The notes under the pieces were generated by a model. The model searched no databases. It saw only the letters and a program-made list of their open reading frames with translations, and was not told the origin of the DNA. Shown piece by piece: positions 40,171 through 50,254 of a stretch of 64,000 bases of DNA. This DNA is from Prodigiosinella aquatilis. Its GTDB lineage: Bacteria > Pseudomonadota > Gammaproteobacteria > Enterobacterales > Enterobacteriaceae. The position numbers were made by a program, and so were the translations under genes. Position 1 is the stretch's first letter. Each line of letters begins with the position of its first letter. Location of the stretch: NCBI GenBank assembly GCA_030388725.1, contig CP128857.1, positions 1,550,001 to 1,614,000 of the forward strand, given 5' to 3'.

Positions 40171-40923
40171 TTACTTCGCTTTACCCTGATTGGCTACTGC
40201 TGCGGCTTTGGCCGCAATTTCGTCAGCGTTACCCAGATAGTAATGTTTGATTGGTTTGAAGTTTTCGTCAAATTCATAAACCAGCGGTACACCGGTCGGA
40301 ATGTTCAGCTCAAGAATTTCATCTTCGCCCATGTTATCCAGGTATTTGACTAGCGCACGAAGCGAGTTGCCGTGAGCAGCAATAATAACGCGCTCACCGG
40401 TCTTGATGCGAGGCAGAATGGTTTCGTTCCAGTAAGGAACCACTCGCTCAATCGTTAGTGCCAGGCTTTCTGTCAACGGCAGTTCTTTGTCGCTCAGGGA
40501 AGCATAACGTGGGTCATGTCCCGGGAAACGTTCGTCATTACGGGTCAGTTCCGGTGGTGTAACGGCAAAACCACGACGCCATTGCTTAACTTGTTCATCA
40601 CCATATTTTTCTGCGGTTTCGGCTTTGTTCAGACCTTGCAGAGCACCGTAGTGACGCTCATTTAATTTCCAGCATTTTTCTACTGGCAACCAGACTTGGT
40701 CCAGTTCATCCAGTACGCTCCATAAGGTATGAATGGCACGTTTCAGCACGGAGGTATAGGCAAAATCGAAGGCATAACCTTCTTCTTTCAGCAATTTACC
40801 GGCCTGTTTGGCTTCGGTGTGGCCTTTGTCAGATAGATCAACATCCATCCAGCCGGTGAAGCGGTTTTCGTTGTTCCACTGGCTTTCGCCGTGTCTCACC
40901 AATACCAGCTTAGTTACAGCCAT
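40171..40923 (-). CDS. gpmA: 2,3-bisphosphoglycerate-dependent phosphoglycerate mutase
   Basis: The 250-residue protein (E. coli 250) has the catalytic [20 protein letters not shown] near the start, the second histidine in [17 protein letters not shown], and [20 protein letters not shown]. It interconverts 3- and 2-phosphoglycerate in glycolysis. It is monocistronic, with a shared terminator downstream. Confidence 0.98.
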   Translation of the reverse strand: MAVTKLVLVRHGESQWNNENRFTGWMDVDLSDKGHTEAKQAGKLLKEEGYAFDFAYTSVLKRAIHTLWSVLDELDQVWLPVEKCWKLNERHYGALQGLNKAETAEKYGDEQVKQWRRGFAVTPPELTRNDERFPGHDPRYASLSDKELPLTESLALTIERVVPYWNETILPRIKTGERVIIAAHGNSLRALVKYLDNMGEDEILELNIPTGVPLVYEFDENFKPIKHYYLGNADEIAAKAAAVANQGKAK

Positions 40924-41454
40924 AGCTTAACTCCTTCAGATCCTAAGATTTCTATGATTACTGTCCGCATTATATGGCGGGAGGGCGGTTATCGGCAATC
41001 GCTAGTCGTTGCTCTACCTGATTTATTGCCAGCAGTGGTGGCGCGAAAACAGATAGGCTTGAACGATTCAGCTTGTGGGTTTCCTGTCACAAGACGGTAC
41101 AGAAGTAAAACACGGACGGGATAACCAGCATGAACAGTAATGACGATCTCCATCATGCCACCTATTATGGGGCGGCGATACATCACACAATTTTTGAGCC
41201 GCAACCAGCTCCCCATATAATCGTAGGCAAAACACCAGTCATAGTGATGGCTACGGTTATCATTTTAGGGTGAACACGCACTATATTGCTTTCTCGAATG
41301 TCAATCTGCCAACTGGTGTCGACGGCGTGTTCACCGCTTTTTTGGTGCATTAGCAGTGAATCTTTAAACTTGTTGCTGCATGTCTGGCAAGCAGAAAATT
41401 GCACCAATTTGTAAAGAGCCAGCCATCGTACTTCTGGCCCGAAGAGCGAGTCAG
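40924..41454. other. gpmA-galM intergenic region without a convincing gene
   Basis: This 531-bp gap holds the gpmA promoter region and the end of the gal unit. A 91-codon minus-strand reading frame (41183-41458, TTG start overlapping the galM stop) has no recognisable homology and no ribosome-binding site. TTGGTGCA (41344-41351) and TGCACCAA (41400-41407) form 8-bp inverted arms about 48 bp apart. No terminator with a T run was found after galM. Confidence 0.5.
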
Positions 41455-42495
41455 TCAATAAAGGAATTCATAGACTGTCAGGGAGCGGTAGAGTTTGCCC
41501 GGTTTTAACCAGCAGTCGGGTTGCGGCCAGTCAAAGTGATTGGGGCTGTCCGGCAGAAATTCGCTTTCCAGCGCAATACCGCCGTAATTTTCATAGTGGC
41601 CGCCTTCGCGGTTGGGTGTGCCGTCAAGGAAGTTTCCGCTGTAGACCTGTAACGCTGGCGCGCTGGTGTAGACGCACATTTGTATCTGTCCGTCAGATGA
41701 CCATAGGTTAGCTGCCGGGCTTTCTGTTGAGCCACAAGTGCGGTGAAGAAGGAACGCATGGTCGTAACCGCCCACGGCTTTTTGATCTTCATCGGATAAA
41801 AAGTCTTTAAACAATGTCTTGGGCTGGCGGAAATCCATGCTACTACCATTTACCTGACGCAATTCATTGTCAGGGATACCCTCACTGTTCACTGGCAGGA
41901 AGTAGTCGGCAAATAACTGGAGTTTATGTTCACGCACATCCATATTATGGTCATCAAGGTTAAAATACGCATGGTTGGTCATGCACACCGGACAGTGTTT
42001 TTCCACTACTGCACGGTACTCGATTTCCAGAGCATTCTTTTCGGTCAGGTGGTAGGAAACTTGTACATTGAGATTGCCGGGAAAACCCTGATCGCCATCC
42101 GGTGAATTCAACTGATAAGAGACCTGATTATTGTCTTTATGAAGGGTTTGCCAGCGCCGAGTGTGAAATCCTTCTGGTCCCCCATGAAGCTGATGGCTTC
42201 CCTGATTGGCAACCAGTGGAATAATATCGCTTCCCTGGCCGATAGTGGCATTGGCAATACGGTTGGCATACCGACCCACAGAGGCACCAAGGTAAGCATT
42301 CTGCTGCGGATATTGTTCTGGCGCACATCCCAGCAATACGTCGCGGATTTCACCGCTGGCTAGCGGTAACAGGCATGAGAGCCAGGTGGCTCCCCAATCC
42401 ATCACACATACACGCATACCGGCACGGTTTTGCAATACGGTCAGTTGAAACGGCTGACCATCGGGTGCCATTGTTGATTCTGCTTCATTCAACAT
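41455..42495 (-). CDS. galM: Galactose mutarotase (aldose 1-epimerase)
   Basis: The 346-residue protein (E. coli 346) has [26 protein letters not shown], the active-site histidine segments [14 protein letters not shown] and [10 protein letters not shown], and the catalytic-glutamate region [20 protein letters not shown]. It interconverts alpha- and beta-galactose. It is last in galETKM and overlaps galK by 11 bp. Confidence 0.97.
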   Translation of the reverse strand: MLNEAESTMAPDGQPFQLTVLQNRAGMRVCVMDWGATWLSCLLPLASGEIRDVLLGCAPEQYPQQNAYLGASVGRYANRIANATIGQGSDIIPLVANQGSHQLHGGPEGFHTRRWQTLHKDNNQVSYQLNSPDGDQGFPGNLNVQVSYHLTEKNALEIEYRAVVEKHCPVCMTNHAYFNLDDHNMDVREHKLQLFADYFLPVNSEGIPDNELRQVNGSSMDFRQPKTLFKDFLSDEDQKAVGGYDHAFLLHRTCGSTESPAANLWSSDGQIQMCVYTSAPALQVYSGNFLDGTPNREGGHYENYGGIALESEFLPDSPNHFDWPQPDCWLKPGKLYRSLTVYEFLY

Positions 42496-43636
42496 AACCT
42501 GCTCCTGATGATGCCTGACAAATATAACAGGTAGGTTGTAGCCCTGTTTTTAGCGGGTACTCTCGCATCACCGCATTTTGTACCGCTTCAACCTGATGTT
42601 GTGGGATCAGTGCCACAATACAGCCACCGAATCCACCACCGGTCATGCGGACACCACCTTCATCACCGATCACCGATTTGACAATATCAACCAGGATATC
42701 AATCGGGGGCACGGTAATTTCAAAATCATCCCGCATGGACGCATGGGAGGCGGCCATTAACACCCCCATCTGTTGTAGATTGCCATTGGTCAGAGCTTCC
42801 GCTGCCGCCAGTGTGCGGGTGTTCTCAGTGATGACATGGCGTGCCCGTTTGGCAACCACCGGGTCTAGTTGTGCTGCGGCTGCCATAAATGTGGCTTCGC
42901 TGACATCACGCAATGCGGGAACCTGGAAATAGCGGGCGGCGGCCTCACACTGCTCGCGCCGGGTATTGTATTCACTGCCCACCAGACCACGTTTGACGTT
43001 AGAGTTGATAATGACTACCGCTACATTATCCGGCATGGGCACCGCACGTGTTATCAAGGAGCGACAGTCGATCAATAACGCATGACCTCGCTGGCCCGAC
43101 GCGGAAATCAACTGATCCATAATGCCGCAGTTGCAGCCAACGAACTGATTTTCCGCTTCCTGACCATTTAATGCCAGTGCCACATTATCCAGTGGCAGAT
43201 TGTACAAGGCCTGTAACGCTTTTCCGACAGCAACTTCCAGTGACGCCGACGAGCTTAACCCTGCTCCCTGAGGAACATCACCGCTGATCACCAGATCAGC
43301 GCCGCCAAAGGCATCGCTGCGCTGTAACAGGTGTTTTATCACCCCGCGAACATAATTGGCCCATTGCCAGGTCGCATGCGGCTGGATGGGTGCATCAAGA
43401 GAAAATTGATCCTGTTGGCCGTCATAATCTATGGCAATCGCCCGTATCAGCCGATCATCACGTTTGGCGATACTGATGGTTGTGGAGTAATTAATCGCGC
43501 AAGGCAACACGTAACCGTCGTTATAGTCGGTATGTTCGCCAATCAGATTGACACGACCGGGAGCCTGTACAGTGAGTGTCGCAGGGTAGGAGAACTGTTG
43601 TTGAAAAAACGTCTGGGTACGTTCGGATAAGGTCAT
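42485..43636 (-). CDS. galK: Galactokinase
   Basis: The 383-residue protein (E. coli 382) has the galactose-binding signature [20 protein letters not shown], the GHMP ATP motif [20 protein letters not shown] and [14 protein letters not shown]. It phosphorylates galactose to galactose-1-phosphate. It lies 5 bp after galT. Confidence 0.98.
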   Translation of the reverse strand: MTLSERTQTFFQQQFSYPATLTVQAPGRVNLIGEHTDYNDGYVLPCAINYSTTISIAKRDDRLIRAIAIDYDGQQDQFSLDAPIQPHATWQWANYVRGVIKHLLQRSDAFGGADLVISGDVPQGAGLSSSASLEVAVGKALQALYNLPLDNVALALNGQEAENQFVGCNCGIMDQLISASGQRGHALLIDCRSLITRAVPMPDNVAVVIINSNVKRGLVGSEYNTRREQCEAAARYFQVPALRDVSEATFMAAAAQLDPVVAKRARHVITENTRTLAAAEALTNGNLQQMGVLMAASHASMRDDFEITVPPIDILVDIVKSVIGDEGGVRMTGGGFGGCIVALIPQHQVEAVQNAVMREYPLKTGLQPTCYICQASSGAGYVE

Positions 43637-43641
43637 TATTA

Positions 43642-44688
43642 TCAGGCTCCTGAATCACGATAATGGACATCACTGACCATCCGCAGCCGCTCGGCGGCCT
43701 GTTCCGCGGTCAGATCGCGTTGAGTTTCTGCCAGCATTTCATATCCCACCATAAATTTGCGTATCGTGGCGGAACGGAGCAGCGGCGGGTAAAAGTGGGC
43801 GTGTAACTGCCAGTGACGTTGATCATCCTGGTTAAAGGGGGCTCCATGCCAGCCCATTGAATAAGGAAAGGAGGTATGGAACAGGTTGTCATAACGGCTG
43901 GTCAGTTTTTTAAGGGCAATGGCCAGGTCGTGACGCTGTTCCGCATTGATATCCGGCAAGCGCAGAATATGAGCCTTGGGTAATAGTAACGTTTCAAATG
44001 GCCAGGACGCCCAGTACGGCACGACCACCAGCCAGTGTTCGGTTTCCAGGACATGGCGTACTTGTTCTTGCTGTTCGCGGTTCAGATAATCAACCAGCAA
44101 CGGTATGCCGTGCTGATGGAAGTACTCCCGCTGCATCCGATCTTCCCGCTCTGCTTCGTTGGGCAGAAAATCGTTGGCCCAGATTTGCCCATGTGGATGC
44201 GGGTTAGAGCAGCCCATGGCCGCACCCTTGTTTTCGAATACCTGTACCCATGGGTAGTGTTTGCCCAGTTCTTCACTTTGCTGTTGCCAGGTGATAATCA
44301 CCTGTTCCAGTGCGGGTACTGGTAGTTCCGGCAGACTTTTACTGTGGTCGGGGGAAAAGCAGACTACCCGGCTGGTGCCGCGTGCGCTTTGACAACGCAA
44401 CAACGGATCATTGTTGCTGGGAGCGTCTGGCGTATCCGACATCAGGGCGGCAAAATCGTTGGTGAAAACGTATGTACCCTGATAGTCCGGATTTTTGTCT
44501 CCGGTCACACGGGTGTTTCCCGGGCAAAGGAAACAGTCAGGGTCATACCGGGGAAGCTGTATCGGGGATACTGACTCCTGCTGTCCTTGCCACGGGCGTT
44601 TGGCACGATGCGGAGAAACCAGCACCCATTGTCCGGTTAGCGGGTTATAACGACGGTGTGGGTGTTCAACAGGATCAAAATGTACCAT
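43642..44688 (-). CDS. galT: Galactose-1-phosphate uridylyltransferase
   Basis: The 348-residue protein (E. coli 348) has the nucleophilic histidine motif [16 protein letters not shown] (HPH), metal-binding [15 protein letters not shown] and [15 protein letters not shown]. It exchanges galactose-1-phosphate and UDP-glucose. It sits 18 bp after galE in the same operon. Confidence 0.98.
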   Translation of the reverse strand: MVHFDPVEHPHRRYNPLTGQWVLVSPHRAKRPWQGQQESVSPIQLPRYDPDCFLCPGNTRVTGDKNPDYQGTYVFTNDFAALMSDTPDAPSNNDPLLRCQSARGTSRVVCFSPDHSKSLPELPVPALEQVIITWQQQSEELGKHYPWVQVFENKGAAMGCSNPHPHGQIWANDFLPNEAEREDRMQREYFHQHGIPLLVDYLNREQQEQVRHVLETEHWLVVVPYWASWPFETLLLPKAHILRLPDINAEQRHDLAIALKKLTSRYDNLFHTSFPYSMGWHGAPFNQDDQRHWQLHAHFYPPLLRSATIRKFMVGYEMLAETQRDLTAEQAAERLRMVSDVHYRDSGA

Positions 44689-44706
44689 GTGATACCTTTT
44701 TTATTA

Positions 44707-45723
44707 TCAACCAATAAAACCATTGGGATGGTTCGACTGCCAACGCCAGGCGTCGGCTACCATCTCATCCAGTGAACGGCTCACACGCCAGTGAAGGTCT
44801 CGGTTGGCTTTTTCCGCATCAGCCCAGTAAGCGGGCAGATCACCGTCACGGCGCGGTGCAAAATGGTAAGGAATCGGTTTGCCACAAGCTTTTCCAAAAG
44901 CTTCAACCACTTGTAGTACGCTATAGCCGACACCTGCCCCCAAATTGTAAATATGTACGCCAGGTCGTTTATGCAAAATATTCATGGCGGCTACGTGGCC
45001 ATCAGCCAGATCAACCACGTGAATGTAATCACGGACGCCAGTGCCATCCGCGGTGGGGTAGTCGTTACCAAATATTGTTAATGATTCGCGGCGGCCTACA
45101 GCGACTTGCGCGATATACGGCATCAGGTTATTGGGGACACCTTGCGGGTCTTCTCCCATGTCACCTGATGGATGGGCGCCGACCGGATTGAAATAGCGCA
45201 GCAGGACAATGCTCCAATCTGGCTCTGCCCGTTGCAGGTCCTGCAGAATTTGCTCCACCATCAGCTTGCTGCGACCATAAGGGCTGGAGGGCGTGCCGGT
45301 AGGAAAACTTTCGTGATAAGGAATTTGCGGCTGATCACCATAAACCGTGGCGGATGAACTGAAGATCAACGTGTTGACCTCCGCTTTTTTCATCGCTTCC
45401 ACCAGCGTCAGCGTACCGTAGACGTTATTGTCGTAGTAGTTGATGGGTTCACGCACTGACTCGCCCACCGCTTTCAAGCCGGCAAAATGAATGACGGCAT
45501 CAATGACATGCTGCGAAAAAATATCATCCAGTAAGTGACGATCTCGAACATCACCCTGATAAAAAACCGGTGTCTGACCACTCAATTGTGCGATGGTATC
45601 AACCACACCGGTTTTACTGTTACACAGATTATCTAAAATAATCGGCTGATGGCCCGCTGCGATTAATTGTACGCAGGTATGACTCCCTATGTAACCGCTT
45701 CCACCAGTAACCAATACCTTCAT
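44707..45723 (-). CDS. galE: UDP-glucose 4-epimerase
   Basis: The 338-residue SDR protein (E. coli 338) has VLVTGGSGYIGSHTCVQLIA (NAD fold), IFSSSATVYGDQPQIPYHES with the catalytic Ser/Thr region, and the YxxxK in SSPYGRSKLMVEQIL. It provides UDP-galactose for the Leloir pathway and for surface polysaccharides. It is first in galETKM. Confidence 0.98.
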   Translation of the reverse strand: MKVLVTGGSGYIGSHTCVQLIAAGHQPIILDNLCNSKTGVVDTIAQLSGQTPVFYQGDVRDRHLLDDIFSQHVIDAVIHFAGLKAVGESVREPINYYDNNVYGTLTLVEAMKKAEVNTLIFSSSATVYGDQPQIPYHESFPTGTPSSPYGRSKLMVEQILQDLQRAEPDWSIVLLRYFNPVGAHPSGDMGEDPQGVPNNLMPYIAQVAVGRRESLTIFGNDYPTADGTGVRDYIHVVDLADGHVAAMNILHKRPGVHIYNLGAGVGYSVLQVVEAFGKACGKPIPYHFAPRRDGDLPAYWADAEKANRDLHWRVSRSLDEMVADAWRWQSNHPNGFIG

Positions 45724-45878
45724 AATGACTCCCGCTGTGGTGAATTAATTGAAAAGTAACATGTGTGAACATTTAAAACGGTGATCAGTGCAATAGTAAT
45801 GCGTATTTTCTGGGACAGCATCATATTATTATCCTGCTGATTGCTTGTTTTCCATTCTACCCGTTAGAAAAGAAAAAT

Positions 45879-45898
45879 AAATGGTAACGTTACCATTT
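45879..45898. promoter_or_regulatory. Perfect 20-bp palindrome upstream of galE, likely Gal repressor operator
   Basis: AAATGGTAACGTTACCATTT is a perfect palindrome centred on CG, the form of LacI/GalR-family operators. It lies 156 bp upstream of galE and 40 bp after modF. It does not match the E. coli galO consensus (GTGNAANCGNTTNCAC) at every position, so the repressor is inferred. It is the only strong symmetric site in the gap. Confidence 0.6.
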
Positions 45899-45937
45899 TA
45901 AGACTCACGAACAGCATTCATGGATCTGAGATGATGG

Positions 45938-47419
45938 TTAGACTAAATTCAGGTCTTCAAATTGATAATCATAATGTCCGTTATGGTGTGGGATAAATGT
46001 CAGTCGATGGGTGATGCACTGTGGCGCATCTTCAGCGTGGTGTGATACAAACAACAACTGGGTATCACCTTCACCGATCAAAATATCCAGCCAGCGGCGT
46101 ATGAGCTGGCGATTAAGAGGATCTAACCCCTGTAACGGCTCATCCAGAATCAATAGCGCAGGATGTTTAACCAACGCACGAACAATGAGTACCAACCGCT
46201 GTTGGCCCCAGGACAGTGACTGAAATGGCGCATCGGCCACCGTGTCAGAAAATCCCAGTAATGCTAGCCATTGTGTAGTGAGGTGACGCTGGCGATCAGA
46301 TATGGCCTGATAGATACCGATAGAATCGAAAAAGCCGGAAAGAATTACGTTGCGCACACTAATACTGACCCGGTAATCCAGGTGCAGACTGCTGCTGACA
46401 TAACCGATATGACGTTTGATTTCCCAGATGGTTTCCCCGCTGCCGCGTCGACGGCCAAACAGGGTTAAATCGTTACTGTAACCCTGTGGGTGATCGCCGG
46501 TTATCAGACTTAGCAATGTTGATTTACCGGCACCATTTGGACCCACAATCTGCCAATGTTGATCGGGCAGAACTTCCCAGCTCAGATCATTCAGAATCAG
46601 ACGGTCGTTATATTGAACAACACCATTACGCAAGATGATTCGTGCCTGGTCTGCCGGTAACATCGGTTGCTGCCGGGGGTCTTCCGGTTCCGGCAGGGTC
46701 GTGGCCAGATCCTTTTCACTATGGGCCAACTGCGCCACCAGAACATCGGACATGATTTGTTCACGTTCGCCCTGTCGGGTGAGAGTACAGTCAGCCAGAA
46801 TGCCGACCTGATTCACAAAATCTGGAATATCCTCAAACCGGTTGATAATTAGCACCAGCGTGTAGTCTTGCGTGACCAAGTCGGCAAGTAGCGCCGTTAA
46901 TTGGGTTCGGGAAGTGACGTCAAGACCATCGAAGGGCTCGTCCAGAATCAGCAGATCCGGTTGTAACATCAATGCCTGGCACAGCATGGTTTTACGGGTT
47001 TCGCCGGTAGACAGATATTTAAAGCGCTGTTCCAGTAAATGAGAAATACCAAATTGGGTAGCCAACTGTACACAACGGGCCGGATCCAGCATGTTGTCCT
47101 GAATGACTTCAGCAGTTGTGCGGCCGGTATCGTCTTCACCCACGCTGAGCATATCGGTGTTATTACGTTGCCATTCCTGCGACACCAGTTGCTGAAGCTG
47201 TTCAAAGGAGAGTCTGGCTACGCGCTGGAAATTGCACTGACGCTGACCATCCAGTGCCGCAAGGTCGCCGGACAAGGCACGGGCCAGCGCGGATTTACCG
47301 CTGCCGTTGGCACCGACAAAGGCCCAGCATTGATCATGCTGAATTGTCAGTTCATCAAGACGTAACATGCGGGTATCACTTAAGCGAAACAATGCCTGGT
47401 GGATGTGCAGTAATGACAT
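45938..47419 (-). CDS. modF: ModF, double ABC ATPase linked to molybdate
   Basis: The 493-residue protein has two ABC ATPase domains: Walker A FVGANGSGKSALARALSG near residue 35 with signature YLSTGETRKTMLCQAL, and Walker A GPNGAGKSTLLSLITGD near 295 with signature SLSWGQQRLVLIVRAL. There is no membrane part. E. coli ModF (490) is similar throughout; its exact role in molybdenum metabolism is unclear. It follows modE by 86 bp on the same strand, the usual modEF operon. Confidence 0.95.
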   Translation of the reverse strand: MSLLHIHQALFRLSDTRMLRLDELTIQHDQCWAFVGANGSGKSALARALSGDLAALDGQRQCNFQRVARLSFEQLQQLVSQEWQRNNTDMLSVGEDDTGRTTAEVIQDNMLDPARCVQLATQFGISHLLEQRFKYLSTGETRKTMLCQALMLQPDLLILDEPFDGLDVTSRTQLTALLADLVTQDYTLVLIINRFEDIPDFVNQVGILADCTLTRQGEREQIMSDVLVAQLAHSEKDLATTLPEPEDPRQQPMLPADQARIILRNGVVQYNDRLILNDLSWEVLPDQHWQIVGPNGAGKSTLLSLITGDHPQGYSNDLTLFGRRRGSGETIWEIKRHIGYVSSSLHLDYRVSISVRNVILSGFFDSIGIYQAISDRQRHLTTQWLALLGFSDTVADAPFQSLSWGQQRLVLIVRALVKHPALLILDEPLQGLDPLNRQLIRRWLDILIGEGDTQLLFVSHHAEDAPQCITHRLTFIPHHNGHYDYQFEDLNLV

Positions 47420-47505
47420 GTCTACTCCGTTTTAGAGGTAATCCGCTCTTTAGACGAATTACGATATCTTCTTTGCTTGTCAATGTGTGAACGTGTGGTG
47501 GCGCA

Positions 47506-48297
47506 TCAGCATAGCGTGGCGATAATCACCTGATCAGCATTAAAACAGGCGTTGACTAGCTGATTCGTCTGTAAACCCAACTGTTCAATAACTGTGTTGG
47601 CGACGGTGGCACATAAGGTTTCTCCCCCGTTGAGAGCAAGTAATACTTCACTATGATCTTCCCCAGGTTGTAAGTGAGTAATGCGCCCTGATAACACATT
47701 GTCTGCTGTTGGTACCGGGGCAGAAAGGGCGGTGATATTTACCCAAGGGGCTTTAATCAGCACCAGAACTTCCTTACCACTGGTTAGTTGCAGACGGTCT
47801 GCGCTTTGTTGGGTAACAGCCGCCTGAATGCGCGTCTGCCCATCAGCCAATAATATTTCCAGATGCTGCTGTACCTGTTGCTGGCTGCGTGCCAGTACGG
47901 TACCGAAAAACTGGTTACGGGCGCTGGTTTGCAGTGAAAAACGGGCAATGGCCGCCAAAAGACTGTCCAGCGGCAGATTATCCTGCTGAAGTACGTCAAA
48001 GGCTTTTTGCTGAATCTGTTCCAGCAAATCATAGAGCTGGAGTAAACGTTCACCATAGCGAGTCACCTGGGCACCACCGCCGCCTTTCCCACCGGTCATA
48101 CGCTCGACCAGTGTTTGTTCGGCCAATTGGTTCATTTCATTAATGGCATCCCAGGCGCTTTTATAGCTGATACCCGCCAGTTTCGCCCCTTGGCTGATCG
48201 ATCCGGTTTGTTTAATCCGCTTGAGTAAGGCGATACGCCGGGGATCAGCAAACAGGCGTTGCTGGAGTTTGAGTGTGAGAAGAATTTCTGCTTGCAT
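47506..48297 (-). CDS. modE: ModE, molybdate-responsive regulator
   Basis: The 263-residue protein (E. coli 262) starts at the ATG at 48297 (MQAEILLTLKLQQRLFADPR). It has an N-terminal winged helix-turn-helix with GSISQGAKLAGISYKSAWDA and TGGKGGGGAQVTRYGERL, and two C-terminal Mop domains (SARNQFFGTV; TADNVLSGRI) that bind molybdate. Molybdate-loaded ModE represses modABC. A longer upstream reading lacks homology. Confidence 0.97.
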   Translation of the reverse strand: MQAEILLTLKLQQRLFADPRRIALLKRIKQTGSISQGAKLAGISYKSAWDAINEMNQLAEQTLVERMTGGKGGGGAQVTRYGERLLQLYDLLEQIQQKAFDVLQQDNLPLDSLLAAIARFSLQTSARNQFFGTVLARSQQQVQQHLEILLADGQTRIQAAVTQQSADRLQLTSGKEVLVLIKAPWVNITALSAPVPTADNVLSGRITHLQPGEDHSEVLLALNGGETLCATVANTVIEQLGLQTNQLVNACFNADQVIIATLC

Positions 48298-48498
48298 GGC
48301 GGAATGTCCGTGAAAGAAGCGGTTAACAGCTTGTATTGTCGCTATTTTCCCCCGAGGGAGCAAATCGCACTAATGGCCGTATTATTTTTGTTCGTTCAGG
48401 TAAACTATGCCACTATGATGATAGTGAGAAAGTTTACTATATAATCTTGAGTATTGAGCTGTGTTCAATATACAGCCGTTGCAATAAGTGAGGTAGAT

Positions 48499-48648
48499 AT
48501 GTTGGAGTTATTAGAAAGCCTGTTGTTCGCGATTGCGATGGTGCCATTGATGATGGCGCTGATTCTGGGAGCCATTTATGGGTTGGGAGAGGCCTTTAAT
48601 GTGTTCTCCGGTATTGGGCATGACAAAGAAAATACTATCCATAAATAA
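48499..48648 (+). CDS. acrZ: AcrZ, small AcrB-associated membrane protein
   Basis: This 49-codon gene reads [20 protein letters not shown] then [20 protein letters not shown]. It is a single long helix with a bend proline, as in E. coli AcrZ (49 residues). AcrZ binds the AcrB efflux pump and changes its substrate preference. It lies between modE and modA, as in E. coli. GTGAGGTAG precedes the ATG; a longer upstream reading is unlikely. Confidence 0.94.
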   Translation: MLELLESLLFAIAMVPLMMALILGAIYGLGEAFNVFSGIGHDKENTIHK

Positions 48649-48744
48649 TCTGTAGGATTCCTTTCTGTTTCCAAAACGTCTGGCATATTGCCGGACTTTT
48701 TTTTGGAGGATCATTTGTATAAAACAGATGAAGTTTTATTTTTT

Positions 48745-48772
48745 ATCGTTATATTAGCCCTTACACAACGAT
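48745..48772 (+). promoter_or_regulatory. ModE box upstream of modABC
   Basis: ATCGTTATAT at 48745-48754 and ACAACGAT at 48765-48772 form the two arms of a ModE operator. I recall the E. coli modA site as CGTTATAT...ACATAACG. It lies 20 bp upstream of the modA start, which suits repression. Confidence 0.8.
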
Positions 48773-48792
48773 AAATATTTTGGGAGAAAGCA

Positions 48793-49578
48793 ATGCAGCA
48801 ACAATGGACTAAATGGCTGGCGGCCTTGACGTTGAGTTTCAGTATTACTGCAACCGCATCTGCGGCAGAAGAGAAAATAACTGTTTTTGCAGCTGCATCG
48901 TTAACCAATGCGTTACAGGACATTGCAACGCAGTATCAACAGGGGAAATCGGTTTCTATCGTCACTTCTTTCGCTTCGTCATCTACGCTTGCCCGGCAAA
49001 TTGAGCAAGGGGCACCTGCCGATATGTTTATCTCTGCGAATCAGCAATGGATGAATTATGTGCAGAATAAACAACTGATGGATAATAACAGCCGTTATAC
49101 GTTGTTGAGCAATGATCTGGTGGTTATCGCGCCTAAATCGGCCACGATAAAAGGGGTTAAAATTGATGAAAATACTAACTGGAAAAGTCTGTTGAAAGGT
49201 GGTCGTCTGGCGGTAGGCGATCCTGATCATGTGCCAGCAGGGATTTATGCCAAGGAAGCACTGCAAAAACTGAAAGCCTGGGACACCCTCTCACCGTTGA
49301 TGGCCAGAGCCAATGATGTGCGCGCGGCCATGATGCTGGTAGAACGGGAAGAAGCACCATTGGGTATTGTCTATGGTTCAGATGCGATAGCCAGCAATAA
49401 AGTCAAGGTGGTTGGTATATTCCCGGCAAATACCCACAAACCGGTGGAGTATCCTATGGCCATCGTGAAAGGTCATAATACTCCGGCGGTGAAAGCATTT
49501 TATGATTACCTGAAAACGCCACAGGCTGTCAGCGTGTTTGTTCGTTATGGATTTACACCCGTTAATGTTGCTAAGTGA
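48793..49578 (+). CDS. modA: ModA, periplasmic molybdate-binding protein
   Basis: The 261-residue protein has a signal peptide with cleavage after ATASA, followed by AEEKITVFAAASLTNALQDI, ASSSTLARQIEQGAPADMFI and GDPDHVPAGIYAKEAL, which provide the oxyanion ligands. E. coli ModA is 257. It captures molybdate (and tungstate) for ModBC. Its end overlaps modB by 14 bp. Confidence 0.97.
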   Translation: MQQQWTKWLAALTLSFSITATASAAEEKITVFAAASLTNALQDIATQYQQGKSVSIVTSFASSSTLARQIEQGAPADMFISANQQWMNYVQNKQLMDNNSRYTLLSNDLVVIAPKSATIKGVKIDENTNWKSLLKGGRLAVGDPDHVPAGIYAKEALQKLKAWDTLSPLMARANDVRAAMMLVEREEAPLGIVYGSDAIASNKVKVVGIFPANTHKPVEYPMAIVKGHNTPAVKAFYDYLKTPQAVSVFVRYGFTPVNVAK

Positions 49579-50254
49579 TTATGAATGGCAGGCCGTCGAA
49601 CTGAGTCTTAAAGTTTCGGTTGTGGCGGTCGTGTGCAGCTTGCCGTTGGGAATACTGATAGCATGGATTTTGGTTCGCTGTCGTTTTCCGGGAAAATCGT
49701 TATTGGATAGTGTTATCCATTTACCACTGGTGTTACCCCCAGTGGTGATTGGTTATCTTTTACTGGTTGCGATGGGACGGCGTGGTGTTATTGGGTCATG
49801 GCTCTATGACTGGTTTGGCTTCAGCTTCAGTTTTAGTTGGCGCGGGGCAGCCTTGGCCTCTGCCGTAGTGGCTTTCCCTTTGATGGTCAGAGCTATTCGC
49901 CTGGCGCTGGAAGCCGTCGATACCCGGCTGGAGCTGGCAGCCCGCACACTAGGTGCCAATCCCTGGCGGGTATTTTTTACGATTACACTTCCTCTGATGT
50001 TACCCGGTGTTATTGTTGGCACTGTGTTGGCTTTCGCTCGCTCGCTAGGTGAGTTTGGTGCCACCATCACTTTCGTGTCCAATATTCCCGATGAAACGCG
50101 CACTATTCCACTGGCTATGTACACATTGATTGAAACACCAGGGGCAGAAATGCAGGCCGGGCGGCTATGTGTTATTGCGATTGTCCTTTCGTTGATATCG
50201 TTGTTGCTGTCGGAGTGGCTGACACATTGGAGCCGACGGCGGTTGGGGGGATAA
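49565..50254 (+). CDS. modB: ModB, molybdate ABC permease
   Basis: Read from the ATG at 49565 ([20 protein letters not shown]) the product is 229 residues, as in E. coli. It has five helices and the EAA loop [20 protein letters not shown] that contacts ModC. A GTG or ATG further upstream is possible but would overlap modA more. Confidence 0.96.
   Translation: MLLSDYEWQAVELSLKVSVVAVVCSLPLGILIAWILVRCRFPGKSLLDSVIHLPLVLPPVVIGYLLLVAMGRRGVIGSWLYDWFGFSFSFSWRGAALASAVVAFPLMVRAIRLALEAVDTRLELAARTLGANPWRVFFTITLPLMLPGVIVGTVLAFARSLGEFGATITFVSNIPDETRTIPLAMYTLIETPGAEMQAGRLCVIAIVLSLISLLLSEWLTHWSRRRLGG

Noticed and set aside
41183..41458. A 91-codon minus-strand frame after galM
   Set aside because: TTG start inside the galM end, no ribosome-binding site and no recognisable domain; kept only as an unexplained gap.
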